Shown here in pieces: positions 1 through 7,610 of a stretch of 44,852 nt of DNA. This DNA is from an uncultured Bacillota bacterium. Its GTDB lineage: Bacteria > Bacillota > Clostridia > Tissierellales > Tepidimicrobiaceae. Where the stretch lies: assembly GCA_937967955.1 (NCBI GenBank), contig CALBUB010000070.1, positions 1-44,852 of the forward strand. The letters run 5' to 3'. Every line of letters starts with the position of its first letter. The stretch's first letter is position 1. The notes under the pieces are model-generated. The model did not search any database. It saw only the letters and a list, made by a program, of their open reading frames with translations, and was not told the origin of the DNA. The translations under genes were made by a program, and so were the position numbers.

Positions 1-238
1 CTTCCTTTGCATATAATTTTAATTGTCCTTCTCCATCTGCAACATATACTTTTTCATCCTTAATAAGTATAGCTGTAGATTCTATTTTTTTATACACTGT
101 ATGCTTTTCTGGTAACTTAGTTTTATAACCTAAAGATGGAATACTTCTTAATAATAGATAAAGAAAAACAAAAGCAACAAATGCTAACTTAATCCTCTTT
201 TTTCTAGTCCTTCTTTTTTCTCGTTCTTTTCGGCTCAT
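1..238 (-). CDS. HlyD-like membrane-fusion protein, N-terminal part (truncated by window edge)
   Basis: Only the first 79 codons are in the window; the rest lies beyond base 1. The ATG is preceded by AAGGTGAT at good spacing. The visible protein has a very basic N-terminus (MSRKEREKRRTRKKR), one membrane segment at about residues 16-32, and then a stretch containing STAILIKDEKVYVADGEG. That last stretch resembles the start of the biotinyl-lipoyl-like domain of HlyD/efflux adaptor proteins found in many clostridial genomes. The family call rests on this short similarity and on the anchor-plus-beta layout. Its true partners would lie to the left of the window. Confidence 0.55.
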   Translation of the reverse strand, partial: MSRKEREKRRTRKKRIKLAFVAFVFLYLLLRSIPSLGYKTKLPEKHTVYKKIESTAILIKDEKVYVADGEGQLKLYAKE

Positions 239-297
239 ACTATCACCTTATACTATTCTTACTTTGTTTCTTTTTTTATTTTAATAATCCTTCTTTT

Positions 298-669
298 TTA
301 GAAAAATTTCCCATATTTGCTTATTATTTTAAATTGTGTAATATTGTTAATAGAGAGCTTCTCTACTTTATTATCATAGGTTACCAGCAATATAGCTCTA
401 TCTTTCTTAGCTGCGCCAATTAAAATCCCCTTAAATTTGTTATTACAATCGGTTACTATTTTTATCTCATCACCAAATCTAGCTTCTACTCCATTAAAAA
501 TGAATTCTTTAATATCAGCTTCATCTAAATCTTCCTGGGTAACCCATTTGTTTTCGATTACTATCATATTGTTTTTTAAGTAGCGTTTCTCCTTAAGTAC
601 TGTAAATATATAGCCTAATATAGATATTACCCACAATGTTATTAAAAATTTTAAAATATATGTTAACAA
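298..669 (-). CDS. Small membrane-anchored protein of unknown function
   Basis: A 123-residue protein starting with TTG; GGAGGT lies 11 nt upstream and no better start exists. Residues 1-24 form one hydrophobic helix, followed by a basic stretch. The remaining ~95 residues look like a small beta-rich cytoplasmic domain, with segments such as GDEIKIVTDCNNKFKGILIG and a repeating hydrophobic/charged pattern. The pattern faintly recalls Sm-like or SH3-like barrels, but I cannot name a family. It lies 59 nt upstream of the HlyD-like gene on the same strand, so the two may be cotranscribed. It is separated from tRNA-Pro by a strong terminator. Confidence 0.7.
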   Translation of the reverse strand: MLTYILKFLITLWVISILGYIFTVLKEKRYLKNNMIVIENKWVTQEDLDEADIKEFIFNGVEARFGDEIKIVTDCNNKFKGILIGAAKKDRAILLVTYDNKVEKLSINNITQFKIISKYGKFF

Positions 670-704
670 TACCTATATTACCTCCATTTTACATATTTAA
701 TATA

Positions 705-713
705 AGTATATCA
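705..713 (-). promoter_or_regulatory. Possible extended -10 promoter for the small membrane protein gene
   Basis: On the minus strand the sequence reads TGATATACT, an extended -10 form (TGn plus TATACT), about 36 nt upstream of the TTG start. The -35 region is weak. The terminator of the tRNA gene lies just upstream, so a promoter is needed in this interval. Confidence 0.35.
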
Positions 714-823
714 TATATTTTTTTAACTATAAATAGTCTTTACAAATTTAGGGCTTTCTACAGATAACCATTGTATTTTTATTTACTTTAGCCAATAGGT
801 AATTTAAATGCTACTAAAAAAGC

Positions 824-857
824 AAAACCCCTGCAAGTGTATACTTGCAGGGGTTTT
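824..857 (-). terminator. Rho-independent terminator of tRNA-Pro
   Basis: A perfect 15-bp inverted repeat (AAAACCCCTGCAAGT with its complement) around a 4-nt loop, ending in a U run in the minus-strand direction. It begins about 5 nt after the CCA end of the tRNA gene. Confidence 0.9.
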
Positions 858-861
858 ATTC

Positions 862-938
862 TGGTCGGGATGACTGGATTTGAACCAGCGACCCCAAGTC
901 CCCCAGACTTGTGCGCTACCTGACTGCGCCACATCCCG
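862..938 (-). tRNA. tRNA-Pro(GGG)
   Basis: Read on the minus strand, a full 77-nt cloverleaf is visible. The acceptor pairs CGGGATG with CATCCCG, followed by A73 and an encoded CCA. The D arm is present. A 5-bp anticodon stem (CAAGT/ACTTG) encloses the loop CTGGGGG, and the T arm contains GGTTCAAATCC. The anticodon is GGG, which reads the proline codons CCC and CCU. The gene stands alone, with its own promoter upstream and a strong terminator downstream. Confidence 0.97.
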
Positions 939-998
939 ATAATTTCTATCCATATAAAATTTACTTATTACCAAGGGACAATTTATTAGACACGTAAT

Positions 999-1027
999 AT
1001 TATACTATGAATTTTATAAAATTGCAA
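999..1027 (-). promoter_or_regulatory. Promoter of tRNA-Pro
   Basis: On the minus strand TTGCAA is followed after exactly 17 nt by TATAAT, a near-consensus vegetative promoter. The predicted start is about 50 nt before the tRNA acceptor end. Confidence 0.65.
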
Positions 1028-1153
1028 TATATATTTCTTTCTATTTTATAAATCCTTTTTGCTGTCTTTTATTAGCATCTATAAGTATATATAATAAGTT
1101 TTATTATCTTTTTATTTATTTTTTGCTGTAAAAAATACTACCAGTTATAAAAA

Positions 1154-1162
1154 TGCTATGAT
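1154..1162 (+). promoter_or_regulatory. Possible extended -10 promoter of the metallophosphoesterase gene
   Basis: TGCTATGAT fits the extended -10 form. No good -35 hexamer is present. It is about 60 nt upstream of the ATG, in an otherwise featureless AT-rich interval between the tRNA promoter and this gene. Confidence 0.4.
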
Positions 1163-1224
1163 ACAATTATAACAAAGATATGTAAACTAAAGATAATGAA
1201 CAGAATTTAAAGGTGAGGTTCCCT

Positions 1225-2586
1225 ATGAGTTATAAGAAAATTGTTTTCATTTTTATAATAGGAATTATCCTATTAGGCATAATAGGCTGCAATTCAGGCT
1301 GTAACAAAAAGTTTGCTTTTTCAAAGGCTAATTGTAAAATAAAGTCTGGCGAAGAAATAACGTTTTTCATTGCATCAGATCCTCACCATTTATCAAAGAA
1401 AACCTATGACCATGGGTCAACATTCCAGTGGTTTCTCAATTCTGGAGATGGCAAGCTTTTACACTATACAGATGAAATATTAGATGCTTTTACTATGGAA
1501 ATAGAAGAAAGAAAACCGGATATATTGATTATACCTGGGGACTTAACTTGTAACGGAGAAAAAGAAAGTCATCTAGAAATGGCAGAAAAGTTAACAAATA
1601 TACAAGAATTAGGCGTTCAAGTGTTTGTAATACCTGGTAATCACGATATCAAAAATCCTTGGGCAAGGTATTATTTTGGAGATGAAATGATAAAAATAGA
1701 TTCTATAACAAAAGAAGAATTTGAAGAAATTTACAGGCCTTTTGGATACAATGATGCTGTTTCTAGGGATAAAAATTCTTTAAGCTATTTAGCTGCTCCC
1801 AGCGAAGATGTCTGGTTGTTAATGCTGGATACGTCTAAATATAGAAGAAATCATGTAAGAACTGCACCTGAAATGGGAGGAGAAGTGCCTACAAAGACTT
1901 TTAATTGGATAAAAGAATGTGCTGATTTGGCAAAAGAAAATGATGCACAAATTATAGCAGTTATGCATCATAGTTTGTTAGATCATAATGAGGTAATAAA
2001 CGAGAACTTTACAATTGAAAATAGTCAAGAAGTAGTGGATTTGCTTCTTAGCTGTGATATACAAATAGTATTAACCGGTCATATCCATGTACAGGATATA
2101 AAATATTATGAAAAAAATAATAAAAGAATTTATGATATAGCCACTTCCTGTATAATGGTATATCCAAACCAATATGGGGTTTTGAGATTCATACCTGATA
2201 AAGGCTTCGATTATTTCACAAGAAAAGTAGATGTATACGCTTGGGTATGGGAAAAAAATATGGATGATAAGAATTTGAATAATTTCAGAAAATATTCAAA
2301 GGAATTCTTTAGGAAAACAACTTATAACAAATACTATGATTCCCTATTAGAGATAAGTAAATTTTCTGATGAAGAAATGAAGGCCATTTCCAATACTGTG
2401 GCAGAACTTAATCTAAAATTCTTTGCAGGCTATAGAAATAGACTCATTCATGAAGCTTTAGATACTGAAGGCTTTGTTATTTTACAGAATTCAGCACCTT
2501 TTTCCATTAGAAATTATGTCATGAGCATGTTTGATGATCAAAAAACGGATAATAATAAAGTTTTTATTCCCCTAAAAGTAGATTAA
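1225..2586 (+). CDS. Metallophosphoesterase lipoprotein (calcineurin-like)
   Basis: A secreted, lipid-anchored phosphoesterase of the calcineurin-like fold. The N-terminus has a hydrophobic segment ending in the lipobox IIGC (Cys22). The five metal-binding blocks appear in order: DPHH (variant of DxH), PGDLTCNG, PGNHD, MHHS and GHIHV. All expected metal ligands seem to be present, so it should be catalytically active on a phosphodiester or phosphomonoester outside the membrane; the substrate is unknown. The C-terminal ~120 residues are a helical extension. I chose the ATG because AGGTGAGG sits 6 nt upstream; an in-frame GTG 12 nt earlier overlaps that SD. The gene stands alone, with a strong terminator at its end. 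Confidence 0.88.
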   Translation: MSYKKIVFIFIIGIILLGIIGCNSGCNKKFAFSKANCKIKSGEEITFFIASDPHHLSKKTYDHGSTFQWFLNSGDGKLLHYTDEILDAFTMEIEERKPDILIIPGDLTCNGEKESHLEMAEKLTNIQELGVQVFVIPGNHDIKNPWARYYFGDEMIKIDSITKEEFEEIYRPFGYNDAVSRDKNSLSYLAAPSEDVWLLMLDTSKYRRNHVRTAPEMGGEVPTKTFNWIKECADLAKENDAQIIAVMHHSLLDHNEVINENFTIENSQEVVDLLLSCDIQIVLTGHIHVQDIKYYEKNNKRIYDIATSCIMVYPNQYGVLRFIPDKGFDYFTRKVDVYAWVWEKNMDDKNLNNFRKYSKEFFRKTTYNKYYDSLLEISKFSDEEMKAISNTVAELNLKFFAGYRNRLIHEALDTEGFVILQNSAPFSIRNYVMSMFDDQKTDNNKVFIPLKVD

Positions 2587-2622
2587 ACTGTTCCAGTAAG
2601 CTGGCCCAGTTTAATCTACTTT
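2575..2622 (+). terminator. Bidirectional terminator between the phosphoesterase gene and spoIVA
   Basis: A 16-bp stem (AAAGTAGATTAAACTG and complement) whose left arm includes the phosphoesterase stop codon. The loop itself contains a 4-bp hairpin (CCAG/CTGG). A T run follows on the plus strand and a shorter one on the minus strand, so it can also end spoIVA transcripts. Confidence 0.85.
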
Positions 2623-2655
2623 TTATCTTCTGCTATATTAGATTATAAGTGTAAA

Positions 2656-4134
2656 TTATATTATGATACAAATCAAGCCTCCACTACCGTTATTTATTAT
2701 TCTTTCTAAGGCTTTTCTCATCTTGTTCCTTGCATCTTCAGGCATTGTATTTAATTTACCTTGTAATTGTTCATTTACTAGATCATATAAGGACTTTCCA
2801 AATAGATTGGATTGCCATATCTTTGCTGGCTCTTCTTCGAATTCATTTAGGAAGTATTTTAACATTTCTTCACTTTGCTTCTCAGTACCAATAAGTGGGG
2901 ATACCTCAGTTGTTATATCACATCGAAGTACATGTAAAGATGGGGCTTTGGCTTTTAATTTGACACCAAACTTATTTCCTTGTCTATATATTTCAGGCTC
3001 TGCTAACTCCATCTCTTCTATACTAGGACTTACTAAACCATAGCCAAATTCACGGGCATCCATTAAGGCACCTTCTATTTTGTCGTATTCTTTCTTAATC
3101 TGTGCCAACTTATTTATCAAGCCAAGTATCTGATATTCTCCCTCTATTCTATAACCTGTCATATCTTGTAGTACCTCATAGAATAAATTATCATCAACTA
3201 TTAAATCTACGTTTACAACTCCTTCACCTAGTCTTACTTCTTTAAGGTTTACTTTTTTTACTATATCTAAATCTTCAAGAACACTTAATGAACTTTCTAC
3301 TTCATTCAACTTTTGCAGTGTTTGGATTGCTTCTTTAAGTGAGTTCAATATATCTGCCTTAACTCTGTGATTTCTTGGTAAGCCTTCTATCCAGCCTGGT
3401 AGGTCAATTGTGATTTCCTTTACTGGGAATTCCAATAGTAATGTTTCGAAAATTTTTTCTACATCTTCTATTTCCATGTTTAAGCAATCTACAGTTAGTA
3501 CAGATACTCCATATTTTTCTTCTAAGCTTTCTCTTAAAGCTATAGTGCTGTCTAAATTAGGATGTTTAGTATTCAATATTATTATAAAAGGTTTACCTAA
3601 TTCTTTTAATTCTGATATAACTCTTTCTTCAGCCTTTATATAGTTAGACCTATCTATATCTGTTATGGAGCCATCTGTTGTTACAACTATTCCAATAGTA
3701 GAATGATCAGTTATAACTTTTCGAGTGCCTATCTCTGCAGCTTCTTCAAAGGGTATATCCTGTTCATGCCAAGGAGTTGATACCATCCTAGGTACGTTTT
3801 CTTCAGTATGTCCTAAAGCTCCTTTTATCAAGTAGCCAACACAATCTACCATCCTAACTTTAAACTTAACATTATCTTTCAAAGTTACTTCTACTGCTTC
3901 ATTGGGTACAAATTTTGGCTCAGTAGTCATGATAGTTTTTCCTGCGCCACTAAGTGGAAGCTCATCCTTAGCTCTTTCCTTCTTATATTTGTTTTCAATA
4001 TTTGGTAGGACCAGCAACTCCATAAATCTCTTTATAAATGTGGATTTACCTGTTCTAACTGGGCCTACTACTCCTGCATATATATCTCCTTCTGTTCTTT
4101 CAGCAATGTCCTTGTATATATTAAACTCTGCCAC
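2656..4134 (-). CDS. spoIVA: Stage IV sporulation protein A, spore coat morphogenetic ATPase
   Basis: SpoIVA polymerises by ATP hydrolysis into the basement layer of the spore coat on the outer forespore membrane, in the mother cell. The 492-residue length equals that of the Bacillus subtilis protein. The Walker A motif is GPVRTGKST with the key lysine at residue 30. The C-terminal signature NGSGGLICIII, which anchors it to the forespore surface, is intact. The start is GTG, with GGAGGGGGA at 6-8 nt. It is transcribed alone. The usual clostridial order gpsA-spoIVA is preserved on this strand, but a small plus-strand gene lies between them. A sigma-E-like promoter can be seen upstream. Confidence 0.97.
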   Translation of the reverse strand: MAEFNIYKDIAERTEGDIYAGVVGPVRTGKSTFIKRFMELLVLPNIENKYKKERAKDELPLSGAGKTIMTTEPKFVPNEAVEVTLKDNVKFKVRMVDCVGYLIKGALGHTEENVPRMVSTPWHEQDIPFEEAAEIGTRKVITDHSTIGIVVTTDGSITDIDRSNYIKAEERVISELKELGKPFIIILNTKHPNLDSTIALRESLEEKYGVSVLTVDCLNMEIEDVEKIFETLLLEFPVKEITIDLPGWIEGLPRNHRVKADILNSLKEAIQTLQKLNEVESSLSVLEDLDIVKKVNLKEVRLGEGVVNVDLIVDDNLFYEVLQDMTGYRIEGEYQILGLINKLAQIKKEYDKIEGALMDAREFGYGLVSPSIEEMELAEPEIYRQGNKFGVKLKAKAPSLHVLRCDITTEVSPLIGTEKQSEEMLKYFLNEFEEEPAKIWQSNLFGKSLYDLVNEQLQGKLNTMPEDARNKMRKALERIINNGSGGLICIII

Positions 4135-4184
4135 TTCTCCCCCTCCTTTTTAAAGTAGTGAAAAATAGATTGTCTAACATTATA

Positions 4185-4213
4185 TGTATATGAATAAAGT
4201 CATATAATATGAT
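4185..4213 (-). promoter_or_regulatory. Possible sigma-E-type promoter of spoIVA
   Basis: On the minus strand ATCATATT is followed after 13 nt by CATATACA. This fits 7 of 8 positions of the sigma-E -35 and 6 of 8 of the -10 at allowed spacing. It lies about 50 nt before the spoIVA start. The family is known to be mother-cell expressed; the match itself is moderate in such AT-rich DNA. Confidence 0.4.
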
Positions 4214-4402
4214 TCTATAGGATAAAAACATATAACAATAAGCTTTGTCTTAATACATGCTGTTATAAAATTATATGTTTGAAAGGCTGCCTTTATTATC
4301 TAATTTATTGTAATTTTATTAACTAGTAATTATTTTTTATTTGTTCGGGGTATAAGTTACAAAAGGATATTTTCCAGTCTTTGTATGAAGGGGGAAGACA
4401 AA

Positions 4403-4630
4403 ATGTTTTTAAACGATTTAATAGATAAGAAGATAATAGCCCTGCTAGATTATATAGGGGAAACAATAGATGAAAACAATGAAGAAGATTTAATGTTTTA
4501 TGAAAAATTAAGAGACAATGCTGAGAAAAGTGGTGGACTTCTTTATGTAATAGGAGGCATACCATATCTAGTAATCAATTTCATTGGCCAGGAAGAGCTG
4601 CTTATAATACCAGTTATAAAAAAATCTTGA
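4403..4630 (+). CDS. Small protein of unknown function
   Basis: A 75-residue protein, not recognised. It is acidic in the middle, with charged helical segments (DLIDKKIIALLDYIGETID, then ENNEEDLMFYEKLRDNAEKS). It ends in a hydrophobic beta-like tail (GLLYVIGGIPYLVINF). I chose the ATG because AAGGGGGAAG lies 5 nt upstream; an earlier in-frame ATG overlaps the SD. It is read against its neighbours, between gpsA and spoIVA, and ends in a clear terminator. An overlapping minus-strand frame exists but has no SD. Confidence 0.7.
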   Translation: MFLNDLIDKKIIALLDYIGETIDENNEEDLMFYEKLRDNAEKSGGLLYVIGGIPYLVINFIGQEELLIIPVIKKS

Positions 4631-4647
4631 ATAAGTCTTTTAAATAT

Positions 4648-4674
4648 AAAAGGCTTCCCCTGTGGAAGCCTTTT
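4648..4674 (+). terminator. Bidirectional terminator between the small gene and gpsA
   Basis: An 11-bp perfect stem (AAAAGGCTTCC/GGAAGCCTTTT) with a 5-nt loop. It sits between two convergent genes and touches the gpsA stop codon. A/T tracts flank both sides, so it can serve both directions. Confidence 0.8.
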
Positions 4675-5686
4675 AGCAACTTTTAATTATATCTTCTAGC
4701 TCATGCTTTTTGTCCCTAAGCATTAAATTAAAAACTGAAGCCTTTACATCTTTTCCTTCATATAAAACTCCATATATTTCTTTTGTTATAGGCATATTAA
4801 CACCATGTTTTATTGATAAATGATAAGCTGACTTGGTAGTTTTTATCCCCTCTACTACCATTCCAACCTCTTCAATTACCTCAGTTAGTTTTTTGCCTTT
4901 CCCAATAAGTATACCTGCTCTTCTGTTTCTACTGTGCATACTTGTACAAGTAACTATTAAATCACCTATACCTGCTAAACCACCAAAGGTACTCCTGTCT
5001 GCTCCCATTTTTTCTCCTAATCTTGCTATTTCAATAATTCCTCTAGTCATAAGGGCAGCTTTAGTATTATCTCCATAACCTAAGCCGTCTGAAATTCCTG
5101 CTCCTAAGGCTATTACATTCTTTAATGCTCCTCCCAGTTCTACTCCCACAACATCAGGATTGGTATATACTCTAAAGTAAGGACCCATAAATACATCTTG
5201 TATGTATTTAGCAACTTCCATATCCTCTGATGCAACTACTACAGTAGTTGGCATGTTACGTGCCACTTCTTCTGCATGGGATGGGCCTGAAAGTATTGCA
5301 TAAGGATTGTCTGGCAGTATAGCTTTTACAATTTGAGATACCCTTAATAATGTATCATTTTCAATACCTTTTGATACATTTAACAGTATTTGGCTCTTAT
5401 CAATTAAATGCTTATAAGCATTTAAAGTCTGTCTTACAGCATGGGAGGGAACTGCTAGAACTATTAAATCTTTTTTATGGATTGCTTTTTCTATATCAGA
5501 AGTAACTCCAATCTCTTCTGGAATGGCTACCCCTGGCAAGTACTTTTTATTTTCTCTAGTTTCTAAAATTGCTTCTACCTGCGTATTATCTCTCAACCAT
5601 ATATCTACCTGGTGGTTATTTGTATTTAAAACTAAAGCAAGGGCTGTTCCCCAACTTCCTCCTCCAACTATACCTATATTAGCCAA
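4673..5686 (-). CDS. gpsA: NAD(P)H-dependent glycerol-3-phosphate dehydrogenase
   Basis: Reduces dihydroxyacetone phosphate to sn-glycerol 3-phosphate, the backbone for phospholipids; cytosolic. The Rossmann motif GGGSWGTALA lies at residues 8-17. SGPSHAEEVA, the lysine in GALKNVIALGAG (about residue 192), and NTKAALMTRG with GLAGIGDLIVTC are all present. The 337-residue length is normal. The start is TTG with AGGAGGT 7 nt upstream; that SD lies over the end of plsY. It follows plsY by 5 nt and supplies its acceptor substrate, so both steps of lysophosphatidate formation are cotranscribed. Confidence 0.96.
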   Translation of the reverse strand: MANIGIVGGGSWGTALALVLNTNNHQVDIWLRDNTQVEAILETRENKKYLPGVAIPEEIGVTSDIEKAIHKKDLIVLAVPSHAVRQTLNAYKHLIDKSQILLNVSKGIENDTLLRVSQIVKAILPDNPYAILSGPSHAEEVARNMPTTVVVASEDMEVAKYIQDVFMGPYFRVYTNPDVVGVELGGALKNVIALGAGISDGLGYGDNTKAALMTRGIIEIARLGEKMGADRSTFGGLAGIGDLIVTCTSMHSRNRRAGILIGKGKKLTEVIEEVGMVVEGIKTTKSAYHLSIKHGVNMPITKEIYGVLYEGKDVKASVFNLMLRDKKHELEDIIKSC

Positions 5687-5691
5687 ATCTA

Positions 5692-6291
5692 TTACCTCCT
5701 AACCCTCTCACCTATTTTGTACTCTTGTCCATTTAACAGCCTCCTAATATTAGCTCTGTGTTTTATAATAGATGTAATAGCTATTATTAAGACAGCTATA
5801 AAGAATTTCCTATTAAAAGGCACCATGACCAAAGGGATCACTATTGGAGCTATAGCACATGAGGCTATAGAAGCTAACGATACATACTTACTCAATATTA
5901 ATACTATAACAAAAGCAAACAGAGTAATAATTGCTGTAGGCCAATGGATGGATAAAAGCATGCCAAAAGATGTGGCTATACCTTTACCCCCTTTAAATTT
6001 CAAGAAGATTGGCCACATATGACCAATAACAGCAAAAAAGCCCCCAAATATTTTACCATCAAACCCAAGAATTTTTCCCCCTATATAAACGGCTAATACT
6101 CCTTTTAAAACATCTAATATAAAGACCATTGCTCCTATCTTTTTCCCAAACACCCTTAATGCATTGGTAGCACCTGCATTTCCACTGCCATAATTTCTTA
6201 CATCAGTTTTCATTATCAACTTTCCTAATATATAAGCTGATGAAAAACTACCAATTAAATAGGACACAATTATAGTAGCTAGTATCCTCAA
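5692..6291 (-). CDS. plsY: Acyl-phosphate:glycerol-3-phosphate acyltransferase
   Basis: Integral membrane enzyme that transfers an acyl group from acyl-phosphate to glycerol 3-phosphate, the first committed step of phospholipid synthesis in Gram-positive bacteria. Several membrane segments are visible. The conserved cytoplasmic loops include SGNAGATN at about residues 36-43 and the GGKGIAT glycine-rich motif near residue 100. The 199-residue length is typical. The start is TTG, 3 nt after the der stop codon, with an AAGGGGA element upstream. It lies between der and gpsA in the conserved clostridial order. Confidence 0.95.
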   Translation of the reverse strand: MRILATIIVSYLIGSFSSAYILGKLIMKTDVRNYGSGNAGATNALRVFGKKIGAMVFILDVLKGVLAVYIGGKILGFDGKIFGGFFAVIGHMWPIFLKFKGGKGIATSFGMLLSIHWPTAIITLFAFVIVLILSKYVSLASIASCAIAPIVIPLVMVPFNRKFFIAVLIIAITSIIKHRANIRRLLNGQEYKIGERVRR

Positions 6292-6293
6292 GC

Positions 6294-7610
6294 TTATTCC
6301 CCTTTCTCCTTAAATTCGAATCTTATAGGTGTTCCAGTAAAGCCAAAATTTTCCCTTATTTGATTTTCTAAATATCTTTCATAAGAAAAATGTACAAGCT
6401 TTTTCTTGTTTACAAATATGACAAATTTAGGAGGTCTTACTGAAACTTGGGTTCCATAATAAATTTTCAGTCTCATTCCTTTATCTGAAGGTGGCTGGTT
6501 CATAAGAATGGCCTCATTTATAATATCGTTTAAAATTCCAGTTGAAATTCTTAAATTATGGTTGTTATTGACAACTTCTAACATTTCAAATAGCTTATTG
6601 ACTCGTTTTCCTGTTTTTGCTGAAATAAACACAATAGGTGCATAGGATACAAAGGATAATTTTTCTCTTATTTCTTTTTCCATCTTTAAATAAGTGTTGT
6701 GATCTTTTTCAACAATATCCCATTTGTTTACTGCAATAATCATACCCTTTCCATTTTCGTGGGCATAGCCTGCTATTTTAGTATCCTGTTCTGTTACTCC
6801 TATAGTACCGTCTATTACCAGAACACATATATTGGACCTATCAATTGCAGATAAGGTACGTATTACACTATATCTCTCAACATTCTCATTTATACTTCTT
6901 TTTCTCCTTAAGCCAGCAGTATCTATGAATACGTATCTATTATCATTATGTGTAAAATAAGTATCTATTGCATCCCTTGTAGTGCCAGGAATATCTGTAA
7001 CTATTACTCTTTCTTCCCCTAAAATCCTATTAATTAAAGAAGATTTGCCCACATTAGGCTTACCTATTACAGCTACTCTTATTAGGTCCTCATCATACTC
7101 AGTTTCCTTATCTTCAGGAAAATGTTTAATAATTTCATCTAGTAAATCTCCTACACCTAGTCCTTGTTCTGCAGAAACAGCTACAGGATTTCCCATTCCC
7201 AATTCATAAAATTCAAATATATTATCCAATCGATTTTTAGAATCTATTTTGTTACAAACTAATATAACCTTCTTATCAACTAATCTCAACATATTGGCTA
7301 TGTCCCTATCTACCGGAGTAACTCCTTGTAAGCCATCTACTACAAATAAAATTACATCAGCTGTATCAATAGCAACTTCTACCTGTTTCTTTATATTCTT
7401 ATGGAATATATCTTCACTTTCTGGCTCCAAGCCTCCAGTGTCTATTAAAGTAAAATACTTATTTAACCATTCAGCTTCAGCATATATTCTATCCCTTGTA
7501 ACACCTGGCGTATCTTCTGTAATGGCTATTCTTCTACCTACTATCCTATTAAATAAGGTAGATTTTCCCACATTAGGTCTTCCAACTATACAAACTACTG
7601 GTCTATCCAT
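6294..7610 (-). CDS. der: Ribosome biogenesis GTPase Der (EngA)
   Basis: Essential GTPase with two tandem G domains that acts in 50S ribosomal subunit maturation. G1 motifs GRPNVGKST and GKPNVGKSS open the two domains. NKID and NKWD are the matching G4 motifs, and the C-terminal ~80 residues form the KH-like RNA-binding domain. I chose the inner ATG because GGGGTGAG precedes it by 4-5 nt; the GTG 9 nt upstream overlaps that SD. The ATG lies inside the end of the DUF512 gene (8-nt overlap), which suggests translational coupling. The resulting 438 residues match the family. Confidence 0.96.
   Translation of the reverse strand: MDRPVVCIVGRPNVGKSTLFNRIVGRRIAITEDTPGVTRDRIYAEAEWLNKYFTLIDTGGLEPESEDIFHKNIKKQVEVAIDTADVILFVVDGLQGVTPVDRDIANMLRLVDKKVILVCNKIDSKNRLDNIFEFYELGMGNPVAVSAEQGLGVGDLLDEIIKHFPEDKETEYDEDLIRVAVIGKPNVGKSSLINRILGEERVIVTDIPGTTRDAIDTYFTHNDNRYVFIDTAGLRRKRSINENVERYSVIRTLSAIDRSNICVLVIDGTIGVTEQDTKIAGYAHENGKGMIIAVNKWDIVEKDHNTYLKMEKEIREKLSFVSYAPIVFISAKTGKRVNKLFEMLEVVNNNHNLRISTGILNDIINEAILMNQPPSDKGMRLKIYYGTQVSVRPPKFVIFVNKKKLVHFSYERYLENQIRENFGFTGTPIRFEFKEKGE

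Noticed and set aside
2663..4153. Three plus-strand open frames opposite spoIVA
   Set aside because: They are antisense to a full-length, motif-complete spoIVA, have serine/phenylalanine-rich nonsense-like composition and no SD.
4323..4565. 80-codon minus-strand frame opposite the small gene
   Set aside because: No SD; the plus-strand gene has a good SD and a terminator. Kept only as the alternative to test.
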